This document shows positions 49,536-58,523 of a stretch of 64,000 nucleotides of DNA, piece after piece. Under the pieces are notes generated by a model. It searched no databases. It was given only the letters and a program-made list of their open reading frames with translations, and had not been told where the DNA came from. Source of the DNA: Sphingobacterium sp. R2 (GTDB taxonomy: Bacteria > Bacteroidota > Bacteroidia > Sphingobacteriales > Sphingobacteriaceae); assembly GCF_040760075.1 (NCBI RefSeq), contig NZ_CP142884.1, forward strand, positions 1,922,001 to 1,986,000, read 5' to 3'. Numbering within the stretch: the stretch's first letter is position 1; every line of letters starts with the position of its first letter. The position numbers and the translations under genes are program-made.

Positions 49536-52196
49536 TTAAAGGTTAAAAACTGTGCGGAGTAAAATTGTTCTTCCGCGAAGTTCAAATTCATGCTGGGAAA
49601 TCATGTTGGCCGTCATCAGATAAGTACGATAGTTTTTGATATTGGCCAAATTATTCATTTCCAATTCGAAGTCCATTTTCCACTTGTTGACCTTGTAGCG
49701 CGTAAAAAAGTCTATGAAGGTATAACTTGCATTCTTCATGTTTGTTTGAAAGGTGGCAAGATTGCGTAGGTTTAGCCGCATGAAGCCGTTTTTGAAGGGG
49801 CTGGTCGGAAAACCTATATTGTGCGTCATTGTGGTGGTTTTATTCTGAATCAAATTGTCCAGGCCCCGTTGCTTACTCCAGCTCCAATTAAATAGTCCAG
49901 AATAGGAAATGTTATAAGATTTAAAGACTTTAGCTTCTATACTAGGCTGAAATTGATAGCTCATACTTCGAATTGGTACTAGTGCATTGTTTAACAATTG
50001 ATTGTATTTGAAGTGAGAAATGCTTCCTTTTAGTTTGAGGGTACTTGCCAGGGGGAAAATGTATTTATCGAACCCGATCTGAGAAGTCCAGCGCTCCTGC
50101 AGGTTATCCATATTGACCAAGATATTTTCGGTGATGTTATTTTTTATAACGGAAGATAATATCGTGTTGGAAAGCGATCTTGAATAGCTAATACCAGCAT
50201 TTGCAAATAATACTTTTAGGGTACGGGCTAAATTATAATTGAGATTAAATGTATGTTTTTTGGATTCATTTAGCGCTGCATTATTTTGGCTGAGCATTCT
50301 ATAGTTCCGTAATACTACTCCACGATATATGTCTTCTATGTTGCCAATGTCTTGTGCGTACTGATAGTTAAATTGAAGATAATCTTCTTGAGAAACTTGC
50401 CATCGTGCCTTCAGATTGGGATTGACCAGTATTGAAGTTTTGGAAGTAGATAGTTGATGACTGATGTCTTCATAATGCGTAAATAAATACGTGACCGGGA
50501 TCTCGAGTTGGGTTTCAAATTGATTTGTTTTCCAGGAATATTGCGGAGTAATAAATGCTTGGGTTCTGCTCCAATGCAGATCATTTCGCATATTATCGCC
50601 CAAAGTTCGAATATGTTGATCATTATCCGCTAGTGTAAGGAGCGAGTTGAAGTGTTGGCGATCTGTATTGAAGCCAATTTGATAGTATTGCTTGATTCTG
50701 CCTTTATTGAAGCGATAACCTGTACTGATCTCCGTAAAAAAGGAAGGAATTTCAATTTGCTGGCGGCTACTTTTATAGGGAATGCTATCGTTGAGTATTT
50801 CTGGAAAAACACCGGGATAGATCTGTAAAGTCTGTGGTTTATTACCATAATTTAAAGTCCAGTTGATTGCAATAATGTCGTTGTTTTTAAGTTGGGGTAT
50901 ATAGCTAAACAAGTTGCTGAATCCCTTGATGTGGTGTTTTTGGAACTGCTCGATCTGGCCTGAAGAATTTGCCAACAATGCTGTTATATCTTTTTTTTCA
51001 TACTCAAATGACAAGGCATTACCCGCATATTTCTTTTCCGTATTGGTGGATGCCGAAAGTCTGGCTGCGCCAAGCCATCGCGCTGTTTTCAGCTGATTTT
51101 GCTCATTAAAATAGACGTCGCCATCATCGAGCAGGTATTGTGTGCTTGAGGCATTATTTTGCCTATTGTTGTCGTATAAAACCTGAATATTTGATTTTAG
51201 CTGCCAGTGATTCTTAAGGTTATATAGATTATTGGTGTTTAGCGAACCTGTATTGTTGAAATAATAGTTGTTTTTAGGGATATTTGGACTGCCTGTTGTG
51301 CTCGTCGCCAGGAGATTGTTGATGGGCGAGCTACCAAACTTGGCCAGTAAAGAGGACTGATTGGCGCCGATGATATCTCCGGAAAGATCATTGCCGGTAT
51401 TATTACCGCTGAGGACATTCAACATCTTAACTTTTTTGTTGAATAGGATTGAGTTCAATTCAGGATCATAGAGATTGGGCGTGCCGACGCCAATTTTTGC
51501 TTGCCCAGTGAGTTTAAGCTTTGCTTCCTCTTTGATAACGAGGTTGATGGCGACGTCGTCTGTAAATCTTTTATTTTTAAGGACCTTATAATGTTCGTGA
51601 TTGTCGAGTACCTGAATGTCCTTTACCATTTTATGCGGGATTGTCCGTGTGCCTATACCATAGCGATTTTCCAATAGATCGTCACCGTCAATGTAAAGTT
51701 TAGAAACGGTTTTGTCCTGGTATTTAATAAGACCCGATTCAGTAACTTCCATACCAGGAAGACGTTTGATTACGTCACCTATATTTCGATCCTCTTCTTT
51801 GGCAAAAGATCCTACGTCGTAAGAGATCGTATCATTTGAACGGCTTACTTTAGGTTTGCTCTTTACAATGACATCTTGTAGTAGATTGGTTTTTGGTACG
51901 AGGGGGATCCGAAGATTCGATGTCTGCGTGCCAAGTTTGAGCTCAAATTTTTCGTAAGTAAGATGATTGATCTGCAGGTAGATGCTTGCATAGTCCTTTG
52001 TTAATGTAATTGTAAAACGCCCTTCTTTATCTGTCGGTTTGAAAGCGATGATTTTGTTGTCTGAAAGGATGTTGACACTGGCAAAGGGTACGGGATGCTG
52101 CGTCTTATCCACTTGGACCGTTCCACTAATCGTTTGCTGGGCAAAGGATATTTGTCCAAGCAAAACGACTATAAATAAACATAAAAATACTTTCAT
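49536..52196 (-). CDS. outer-membrane beta-barrel protein with carboxypeptidase-like domain
   Basis: An 886-aa TonB-receptor-like protein. It has a signal peptide (ending ISFAQ, about residue 19) and a carboxypeptidase-regulatory-like beta domain (about 22-105: ISGTVQV ... PVPFASVNILSDNKIIAF). A short plug-like segment follows (VIKRLPGMEVTESGLIKYQDK ... LYIDGDDLL), then a long strand-rich barrel. The plug region is degenerate compared with a SusC-type receptor and no SusD gene adjoins it. It overlaps the stop of the upstream GLPGLI gene by one base (TAATG), indicating coupled translation. The ligand is unknown. Confidence 0.85.
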   Translation of the reverse strand: MKVFLCLFIVVLLGQISFAQQTISGTVQVDKTQHPVPFASVNILSDNKIIAFKPTDKEGRFTITLTKDYASIYLQINHLTYEKFELKLGTQTSNLRIPLVPKTNLLQDVIVKSKPKVSRSNDTISYDVGSFAKEEDRNIGDVIKRLPGMEVTESGLIKYQDKTVSKLYIDGDDLLENRYGIGTRTIPHKMVKDIQVLDNHEHYKVLKNKRFTDDVAINLVIKEEAKLKLTGQAKIGVGTPNLYDPELNSILFNKKVKMLNVLSGNNTGNDLSGDIIGANQSSLLAKFGSSPINNLLATSTTGSPNIPKNNYYFNNTGSLNTNNLYNLKNHWQLKSNIQVLYDNNRQNNASSTQYLLDDGDVYFNEQNQLKTARWLGAARLSASTNTEKKYAGNALSFEYEKKDITALLANSSGQIEQFQKHHIKGFSNLFSYIPQLKNNDIIAINWTLNYGNKPQTLQIYPGVFPEILNDSIPYKSSRQQIEIPSFFTEISTGYRFNKGRIKQYYQIGFNTDRQHFNSLLTLADNDQHIRTLGDNMRNDLHWSRTQAFITPQYSWKTNQFETQLEIPVTYLFTHYEDISHQLSTSKTSILVNPNLKARWQVSQEDYLQFNYQYAQDIGNIEDIYRGVVLRNYRMLSQNNAALNESKKHTFNLNYNLARTLKVLFANAGISYSRSLSNTILSSVIKNNITENILVNMDNLQERWTSQIGFDKYIFPLASTLKLKGSISHFKYNQLLNNALVPIRSMSYQFQPSIEAKVFKSYNISYSGLFNWSWSKQRGLDNLIQNKTTTMTHNIGFPTSPFKNGFMRLNLRNLATFQTNMKNASYTFIDFFTRYKVNKWKMDFELEMNNLANIKNYRTYLMTANMISQHEFELRGRTILLRTVFNL

Positions 52197-53101
52197 TAAG
52201 GCGTCAGCTCTATCGGATTGTTGGTAACTTTTGAAGGTTTGTATTTATCGTCTCTTGAAATATTGAAACTCTTTATTTTTGATGGATCCAAAGCACCAGC
52301 AGAGGAGCCTCCTCCGGAGCCGGAACTGGATCTAACTGCAACCATACTTCCCGATGAACCTACACTGATGGTTCTGTTTTTTCCCGATTGGGCTTGCAAA
52401 TAAGCTTGTGGATTGGCCTTAAAGGCTTCCTGAACTTTTTTTACCTCTTCTGCAGTACTGACGATGGCGTTTTGCGGCAGGGCCACCGATGTTTTGCCAT
52501 CCTCAATTTTGTCGAATCCGGCGTAAGCAAAAATCACCTCATTTTTTGTGTCACGGGCATCCAGAATTAGGCCAGGCAGACCATGGAGTTTCCACGGACC
52601 ATAGGGAAACATCAGTTCGGTTGTAAACCAGGCGATATAGGTTCGGCCTTTGAATGTTGTTTTTGCGTTCTGGCAATTGTAGCCACCAATTTCTTTGCGG
52701 TCACCCAGTATTTCCCAATCTTGAGTAGGGTAAGCTTGTGGAATGGCAAAATTGTCACTGGCAACGCTGACCACTTCGGTCATTTTGTTTTGATTGGCGT
52801 CTAATAAATAGGAGGAGCTTGATGGTGTCGAGCGCGTAGTAATGTTTAGCGTACCGTCGAAACTGGGGCCCTCCATTTGTTTTTTGACCTCATCTTGCAT
52901 GCGCTTAGATGAATATGATGTGTAGTAGCTGGCCTGTTGATTCAGGTAAACGACTGTTTCATCGCGTATAAATTGATCCCGTTGGGTGCTATCATTTACA
53001 TGTTTGAATTCGTAATGTACTTTAGCGATTGCTAGAGTGCGCTCTTGTGCAAATAACAGCTGTGTGGCTAAGGCTAATAGGAGTGATAATGAATATTTCA
53101 T
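52196..53101 (-). CDS. GLPGLI family protein
   Basis: A 301-aa secreted protein named for the motif HGLPGLIL found here at residues 173-180. A signal peptide ends LLFAQ at about residue 19. The motif follows YIAWFTTELMFPYGPWK, as in the family. A Ser/Gly-rich low-complexity stretch (about residues 246-268) precedes the C terminus. The family is of unknown function and is commonly paired with TonB-receptor-like barrels, as here; the two genes share one base. Confidence 0.9.
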   Translation of the reverse strand: MKYSLSLLLALATQLLFAQERTLAIAKVHYEFKHVNDSTQRDQFIRDETVVYLNQQASYYTSYSSKRMQDEVKKQMEGPSFDGTLNITTRSTPSSSSYLLDANQNKMTEVVSVASDNFAIPQAYPTQDWEILGDRKEIGGYNCQNAKTTFKGRTYIAWFTTELMFPYGPWKLHGLPGLILDARDTKNEVIFAYAGFDKIEDGKTSVALPQNAIVSTAEEVKKVQEAFKANPQAYLQAQSGKNRTISVGSSGSMVAVRSSSGSGGGSSAGALDPSKIKSFNISRDDKYKPSKVTNNPIELTP

Positions 53102-53297
53102 AAATGTATGTTTATATCGTAAATATACGAAATATTCGTATTAATAAAAGTTTATGTAAACTTTTCCTTGTAATCCTCCCTAGGGCAGGTTACTGCAGGT
53201 GAATAAATGTTTGATTTGTTAGCTATATTTTTTGTTAACTATTTCGCTTTTTCAGCGATATAAGTTTAGTGGACATGTTTAGGCATCTGAGCTATCG

Positions 53298-54932
53298 TTA
53301 TCTTTTAAATACAGTCTCACCTGCAATTACTGTCCGTGCTGTTTTTACATTTCGCAGTTGCTCATTCGGAATTTTCAAGATATCATTCTCCAGGATAACA
53401 AAATCGGCATCTTTTCCTACTTGGATACTTCCTCTTTTTTTATCCTGAAAACAGGAGTATGCCGCCCAGATTGTCATTCCTTTCAAAGCGTCTTCACGGC
53501 TTATCGCGTCTTGCATCTGAAATCCGTGGCTAGGATATCCTTTTTTGTCGACGCGGGCTACTGCCGCGTGGAAACCATATAAGGGATTGAAATGTTCGAC
53601 CGGAAAATCACTCCCCAAAGCGAGTTTTCCATATTCTTTCAACAGATGCTTATAAGCGTAAGCGCCTTTCATGCGTTCTTCACCGAGTCGATCTTTGGCC
53701 CAGTACATATCGGAGGTTGCATGTGTGGGTTGTACAGATGGTATGATTTGATACTTTCGAAACTTATCAAAATCTGCAGGCGATATAATTTGAGCGTGCT
53801 CGATTCGCCATCGACGATCGCCATTATTGTGGAGGTATTTGCCATAAATATCTAAGATAATACGATTGGCCGAATCGCCTATGGCATGGGTATTTGCCTG
53901 AAATTTACTTTCGGCAATCTGTTTGATCATTGCTTCGTATTCTTGAGGGCTATGAAGTAAAAAACCATGTGTAGGGGCATCATGGTAATGCGCGAGGAGG
54001 CAGGCACCACGGGATCCCAATGCGCCATCGGCAAGCAGTTTAAATCCTTTGATCTCGAAACGGTCTGTTTCATAGAAACCCAGATCGATAAATGACTTTA
54101 TATTTTGGGGATTGCCTAGGATCATGGCATAATCTCTAATTTTCAACTGCCCTTCCCGATAGTATTTCTTTAGCAGATCGAGTCTTTCTTTTGATAAACC
54201 TGCGTCTACAATGGAGGTAAGACCAACGGAAAGGAGGGAATCTTGCGTTCGCTTGAGCATTCTTAGATATTCTTTTTCACTCGGAACCGGAATTGTCTTA
54301 TTGACAAGATCCATTGCATTGTCGATCAAGAGACCATTGGGAGTATCATTAGTCCCGCCGACCACACCGCCGCGAATGATGGGGATACTCGTTAATTTTG
54401 CCCATTCGAGTGCTTTGGAGTTCGCAACCGCCGCATGATAATCTACACGTATGAGGTAAACGGGGATATCCGGGAAAGCTTTGTCGAGTAGGTCCTTGGT
54501 TGGGAAAGTTTTATCTTTCCAGCGATTTTGGTCCCAGCCACCACCGATCAGCCAAGTTTTGCCCGGGTTTTTTTGTTGGTAGTTTTTGACACGTTGAATA
54601 ACCTCCTCGAAAGAATCGGCGCCGTTTAGGTCGACTTGATCCATTAGTTCGGCTTCGTCAAATAAATGCGCATGGGCATCGTAGAATCCCGGATAAATGG
54701 CCTTCCCCTGTGCGTCAATTTTTTCTATTGCTTTGTACTTTCGCTGTATTTCTTCATCGGAACCAATGGCAATAAACTTACCTTCGTTGACAGCAAAAGC
54801 ATGTGCTGTACTAAAAGCCGAATCTACAGTATATACTTGCGCATGATAAACAATAAGGTCCACTTTCGTTTGCGGTGAACATGATATGATCGTCAAGCAG
54901 AATAAAAAAATGATTATTGGGAAGGTTTTCAT
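53298..54932 (-). CDS. amidohydrolase family lipoprotein
   Basis: A 544-aa metal-dependent hydrolase of the YtcJ-like amidohydrolase-3 family. The N terminus is a lipoprotein signal (lipobox IISC, Cys18), so it is membrane-anchored outside the cytoplasm, unlike most relatives. Metal-site motifs: GFYDAHAHLFD (about 79-89), the barrel HAIGDSANRIILDIYGK and HAQIISP histidines, and LGSDFPVEHFNPLYG with the final Asp. The substrate is unknown. Single gene. Confidence 0.88.
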   Translation of the reverse strand: MKTFPIIIFLFCLTIISCSPQTKVDLIVYHAQVYTVDSAFSTAHAFAVNEGKFIAIGSDEEIQRKYKAIEKIDAQGKAIYPGFYDAHAHLFDEAELMDQVDLNGADSFEEVIQRVKNYQQKNPGKTWLIGGGWDQNRWKDKTFPTKDLLDKAFPDIPVYLIRVDYHAAVANSKALEWAKLTSIPIIRGGVVGGTNDTPNGLLIDNAMDLVNKTIPVPSEKEYLRMLKRTQDSLLSVGLTSIVDAGLSKERLDLLKKYYREGQLKIRDYAMILGNPQNIKSFIDLGFYETDRFEIKGFKLLADGALGSRGACLLAHYHDAPTHGFLLHSPQEYEAMIKQIAESKFQANTHAIGDSANRIILDIYGKYLHNNGDRRWRIEHAQIISPADFDKFRKYQIIPSVQPTHATSDMYWAKDRLGEERMKGAYAYKHLLKEYGKLALGSDFPVEHFNPLYGFHAAVARVDKKGYPSHGFQMQDAISREDALKGMTIWAAYSCFQDKKRGSIQVGKDADFVILENDILKIPNEQLRNVKTARTVIAGETVFKR

Positions 54933-55015
54933 AACCTAAAAATAGGAAAAAGCTTTTAATAAACTGAAACTAGACTTGGGGCCAGGTCTGCTGGATATGC
55001 GGACTTGAGGTTTTG

Positions 55016-55051
55016 GCTGATCGAGTTGCTTTAGCTGATCGAATTGCTTTA
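55016..55051. repeat. 18-bp tandem duplication
   Basis: GCTGATCGAGTTGCTTTA (55016-55033) is followed at once by GCTGATCGAATTGCTTTA (55034-55051), one mismatch, in non-coding DNA. Confidence 0.8.
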
Positions 55052-55164
55052 CGTGAGGCGCGTATGCTGAGTTGCCGTATATTGTTCGGACAGGAGACCA
55101 TCTGTAAAGTTTTGAAAGGGGACGTGCAGGAAAAGTAATGAAAATACGAATTATCCAATAGACA

Positions 55165-55199
55165 AAAAAGGCTATCCAAATAACTTGGACAGCCTTTTT
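55165..55199 (-). terminator. terminator after bacilliredoxin gene
   Basis: AAAAAGGCTATCCAA pairs with TTGGACAGCCTTTTT (one mismatch), leftward T run at the end of the stem, 24 bp beyond the stop at 55223. Confidence 0.8.
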
Positions 55200-55222
55200 A
55201 ATTCAAAAATCAAAATACGTGA

Positions 55223-55633
55223 TTAACAGTACTCGTCAAATGCTGCAACTAAATTGTCAGCAATCATTTGTGCCGGGCGACCTTCAATCATATGTCTTTC
55301 AATCATGTGTACCAATTTCCCGTCTTTAAATAAAGCCATTGCTGGTGAAGATGGAGGGTAAGGCAACATGTAGTTACGTGCAGTGTTCACTGCATCCGTT
55401 TCCATACCTGCGAAAACAGTCACCAATTTAGCTGGGTGTTTTTCATTTTTTACAGCGGCTTTTGCAGCTGGACGTGCATTTGCTGCAGCGCAACCACAAA
55501 CAGAGTTTACAACCACAAAAACGGTTCCTTCTGATGCAATAGCCTGATCAACTGCTTCAGGTGTTTTTAATTCTTCGAATCCTGCATCAACTAATTCTTG
55601 ACGCATTGGAGCTACTAAATATTCTGGATACAT
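55223..55633 (-). CDS. BrxA/BrxB-type bacilliredoxin
   Basis: A 136-aa thioredoxin-fold protein of the YphP/YqiW family. The family's CGC redox motif lies at residues 46-48 in VNSVCGCAAAN, with YPPSSPAMALFKDG (conserved cis-Pro segment) later. In Firmicutes such proteins remove bacillithiol from oxidised proteins; Bacteroidota members are widespread and their thiol partner is less certain. It has its own promoter and terminator. Confidence 0.92.
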   Translation of the reverse strand: MYPEYLVAPMRQELVDAGFEELKTPEAVDQAIASEGTVFVVVNSVCGCAAANARPAAKAAVKNEKHPAKLVTVFAGMETDAVNTARNYMLPYPPSSPAMALFKDGKLVHMIERHMIEGRPAQMIADNLVAAFDEYC

Positions 55634-55736
55634 TATTTCTTAAGTAAAATGTTAATATTCTATTTCAATTGTGAATGATAAACTTTTTATCCCTGACCAG
55701 ATCGGATCAGGCACCATAAGTTCTATTTCACTTGTA

Positions 55737-55767
55737 CAAATATAGCTGTAAAAGGCAGCTTCGTCAA
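55737..55767 (-). promoter_or_regulatory. bacilliredoxin promoter
   Basis: Minus strand TTG (55767-55765), 20-bp spacer, TATATTTG (55744-55737). Exact consensus; leader of about 98 nt. Confidence 0.7.
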
Positions 55768-55777
55768 GACACTTGTC

Positions 55778-56332
55778 TCAAATCAATGTCAGAAAATCTT
55801 TTACCGCATGAAGTCCATTCTCAAGGCGTTGCTCACCGAGCCCCGACACAATGCGGTATTGTGCACGAAGAGCTGTTAATTCACTTTTCCAGATTCCCAT
55901 GAAATGTTCACGCTGTTCGGGAAAATCCCGTAGTGGATCGTCTTGCCAGGGAAGATCGATATCCATAAGTAAATATAGATCATAGCGATGTTGTTGAATT
56001 TTATGGGTCACTTCCGCTGGAGTATGGCCGAATAAATAATCAGACCAGATTTTTACGGTAAGGAAGGTCGTGTCACAGATGAGGAGCTGTCTTTGTGCTA
56101 AAGGGATCAGCGCTTCCTCCAAGGCGACCTGTCCATAAAACATATTGACTTCGTCCTGTAAGGTGTATTTATTGTTGAGGCTTTGGCAATAATAACGTGA
56201 ATATTCGGGCACGCATACTGTCTGAAATTCCTTGGCAAGAAATTGTGCCATCGTTGATTTTCCGGTGGACTCGGGGCCAACAACGGCAATTTTTATGAAA
56301 TCTTTTCCCACATCGATCGTTTTGATAGGCAA
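55778..56332 (-). CDS. NadR kinase-domain-like ATPase
   Basis: A 184-aa protein equal to the kinase half of NadR (ribosylnicotinamide kinase). The P-loop is GPESTGKSTMAQFLA (about 19-33), followed by VPEYSRYYCQ, the Walker-B-like LLICDTTFLTVKIW and DPLRDFPEQR. The NMN adenylyltransferase and regulatory domains of enterobacterial NadR are absent. It starts 2 bp after pnuC, so imported nicotinamide riboside would be phosphorylated at once. Confidence 0.88.
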   Translation of the reverse strand: MPIKTIDVGKDFIKIAVVGPESTGKSTMAQFLAKEFQTVCVPEYSRYYCQSLNNKYTLQDEVNMFYGQVALEEALIPLAQRQLLICDTTFLTVKIWSDYLFGHTPAEVTHKIQQHRYDLYLLMDIDLPWQDDPLRDFPEQREHFMGIWKSELTALRAQYRIVSGLGEQRLENGLHAVKDFLTLI

Positions 56333-56334
56333 TA

Positions 56335-56946
56335 TTACGCAAAATTTTTATAGGTTTTCTGCCAATCGCGATAGCCATTCCAAGCGATGAGCGTGAAAAC
56401 AAGGTAGAGTACTGCGGTCAGCATAAGGTCTTTGTGGATATAGAGCGGTATATAACAAATATCAACAAATACCCATAAGAGCCAGTTTTGAAGCACTTTG
56501 CGTGTCATCAGAAATTGAGCAACAAAACTTACGGACGTGCAGAAAGCGTCAATATAAGGAACATCGGAATTGGTCTTGCTATCGAGAAGGTAACCGATTG
56601 ACAGGGTTAGGAAGAGGATTGCGAGTAAGCAAAGGAGCAACTGCCCCTTGCTGGCTTTGACGATGGGTTTCTTTTTTTCCTCTTTCCGTTTTATCCAATA
56701 ATACCAGCCATAAACAGCAGTAGACAAAAAGTAGAATTGCAATACAGTATCTCCGTATAGTTTGGCATCATAAAACAGAATAGCATAGGACGCCACGCTG
56801 ATGATACTAATCGGCCAATTCCATATATTTTGCTTAGCGGCCAAATAAACACAAAGAAAGCCTGTCAGTGTACCTAACCATTCGAGCCAAGAGGTCTGGG
56901 CAAATTGACGTGCAATCTGCTGAAAAAAATCCTGCATGTGGTGCAT
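56335..56946 (-). CDS. pnuC: nicotinamide riboside transporter PnuC
   Basis: A 203-aa membrane protein with about seven helices. Family marks: WLEWLGTLTGFLCVYLAAKQNIWNWPISI (first helices) and QFLMTRKVLQNWLLWVFVDICYIPLYIHKDL, with the substrate-site tryptophans and aromatic residues. It imports nicotinamide riboside by facilitated diffusion. The start may be the ATG at 56937 instead (three codons later). Coupled to the kinase gene downstream. Confidence 0.92.
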   Translation of the reverse strand: MHHMQDFFQQIARQFAQTSWLEWLGTLTGFLCVYLAAKQNIWNWPISIISVASYAILFYDAKLYGDTVLQFYFLSTAVYGWYYWIKRKEEKKKPIVKASKGQLLLCLLAILFLTLSIGYLLDSKTNSDVPYIDAFCTSVSFVAQFLMTRKVLQNWLLWVFVDICYIPLYIHKDLMLTAVLYLVFTLIAWNGYRDWQKTYKNFA

Positions 56947-57011
56947 TAAAAATTACACCCTAAATATACAAAGTCCAGCCAATAGTCAGTAATTGTTTAT
57001 CCAATAGTCGA

Positions 57012-57485
57012 TTATTGAACCTGTTTATTGGCACAGTTGGTACTGGCAAAAGACTCCGGCTTGGCCTTAAAGACAAATCCCATACCCATAATATAGCCCA
57101 TGGCTTCTTTTAGAGCGACGTTTGACTGGAAATTTGGATTGGTGTTGATGTCGGCGTGGACTTCGAGGTCCACTTTGTGTTTTTCGAGAAGGGGGCAGAG
57201 TTGATAGGCTATGTCGATGGATTTTTGCACTTCGAGCAGCATCCGCTCTTTAATGCTCATTCGGTGGTGCCTTTTGTCCCGTTGGATAAACATAAATCCA
57301 CCTTTATGTTCCCGGAGAAAGACGATGACTGTTGCGAAGTCGATGATGCCCCGCTTGACTTGGGAATCGGTGCCGATATAAACTTTGAGCTTATTCCCGA
57401 GGGCGTCTTCGCGTTTTATGACTTCTTCAACAGCATCGAAAATTGTGGAGCGAATGGATTCGCCATTGTATTTTTGCCATCTCAT
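57012..57485 (-). CDS. YkuK-type ribonuclease H-like protein (DUF458)
   Basis: A 157-aa protein with the YkuK/DUF458 pattern: KVYIGTDSQVKRG (about 34-46), FMFIQRDKRHHRMSIKERMLLEVQKSI and LEVHADINTNPNFQSN (about 107-122). These acidic residues sit where RNase H folds hold metal ligands, but enzymatic activity has not been established for the family as far as I know. Single gene between pnuC and upp. Confidence 0.8.
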   Translation of the reverse strand: MRWQKYNGESIRSTIFDAVEEVIKREDALGNKLKVYIGTDSQVKRGIIDFATVIVFLREHKGGFMFIQRDKRHHRMSIKERMLLEVQKSIDIAYQLCPLLEKHKVDLEVHADINTNPNFQSNVALKEAMGYIMGMGFVFKAKPESFASTNCANKQVQ

Positions 57486-57589
57486 AGCGATATAAATTAG
57501 ATATAACTAAATTCAACTTCATCATTGACATAAATTTACTGAATTTCAATGAGCTAAGTGTTAATTTAATTTTAAATAATTTATCCACA

Positions 57590-58237
57590 TTAGTGGTGTT
57601 TTGCACCATAGGCCAAATCTCCAGCGTCGCCGAGGCCCGGTACAATATAGGCTTTGGAGGTCAGCTCGTGATCGACATCACCTACCCAAATATGCGCTGT
57701 TGGAATGAAAGCCTGCACATGATTTATTCCTTCTTCGGAAGCGATGGCCGCAACAATGTGCAATTCCTTGATGTCATATTCGGCCAAGAGATCCCTGCAG
57801 CATAACACGAGACTTTTTCCTGTTGCCAGCATGGGGTCCACTACAATCACGGTGCGGTTGTCTAAATTGGGGGTATTTACATATTCCTTGTGGATCTCAA
57901 ACTCGCCGCTTTTTTTGGTATGTCGATAGGCGGCAATAAACGTATTGTCGGCGCGGTCAAATACATTTAATAGTCCTTGATGAAAAGGAAGGCCCGCTCT
58001 CAAAATCGTAGCCAGTACGGGTTGTTCCATCAGGAGTTGAGTTTTGGCCACACCCAGCGGAGTTTCAACTTCAATGGGCGTATAGGTCATCGTTTTGCTG
58101 ATCTCATAAGCGAAAATTTCACCCAATCGTTCCAAATTCCGGCGGAAACGCATGCGATCCTGTTGAATATGAATATCTCTCAACTCGGCGATAAAATGAT
58201 TTGCAATGCTATTTTGGGTAGATAGAATAGTAACCAT
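57590..58237 (-). CDS. upp: uracil phosphoribosyltransferase
   Basis: Salvages uracil to UMP using PRPP. The 215 aa include VVDPMLATGKSLVLCCRDLL, the PRPP-binding motif (about residues 130-149), LRAGLPFHQGLL and the C-terminal uracil-binding YIVPGLGDAGDLAYG. It is slightly longer than the E. coli enzyme and of the Bacteroidota type. Confidence 0.93.
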   Translation of the reverse strand: MVTILSTQNSIANHFIAELRDIHIQQDRMRFRRNLERLGEIFAYEISKTMTYTPIEVETPLGVAKTQLLMEQPVLATILRAGLPFHQGLLNVFDRADNTFIAAYRHTKKSGEFEIHKEYVNTPNLDNRTVIVVDPMLATGKSLVLCCRDLLAEYDIKELHIVAAIASEEGINHVQAFIPTAHIWVGDVDHELTSKAYIVPGLGDAGDLAYGAKHH

Positions 58238-58315
58238 GACGTGTGTGCTAGTTCAGTGAAGCTAAAGATAATAAATAATCAATTGAAAGTAATAACATCT
58301 GCGGGATTATTATCG

Positions 58316-58350
58316 TTTGCGCTAAAATGGTAAAATTTTTAGTAAATTTG
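58316..58350 (+). promoter_or_regulatory. probable uvrB promoter
   Basis: TTTG (58316-58319) and TAAATTTG (58343-58350), spaced 23 bp, slightly longer than usual. It would give a leader of about 170 nt ahead of uvrB. Confidence 0.5.
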
Positions 58351-58523
58351 TTTTGCAACACTGCTGGATTTGGCCTGGATCGCATCTCGAAAAAACGTCC
58401 TGTTTGCAGATTTAAAAATCATCGGTTTAAAAAGAACAGTTTTGTGCTTGCCGCTCAAACTATTACTGGTGCAATGTTTGCTGGAAAAGGCCGAGATAGT
58501 TTTGTTTAAGAAATAGGAAGTAT

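Noticed and set aside
54970..55179. 69-codon minus-strand ORF after the amidohydrolase gene
   Set aside because: Spans the 18-bp tandem repeat and part of a terminator; no protein-like pattern.
58327..58509. 60-codon plus-strand ORF ahead of uvrB
   Set aside because: Starts inside the predicted uvrB promoter, before the RNA start; no family resemblance.
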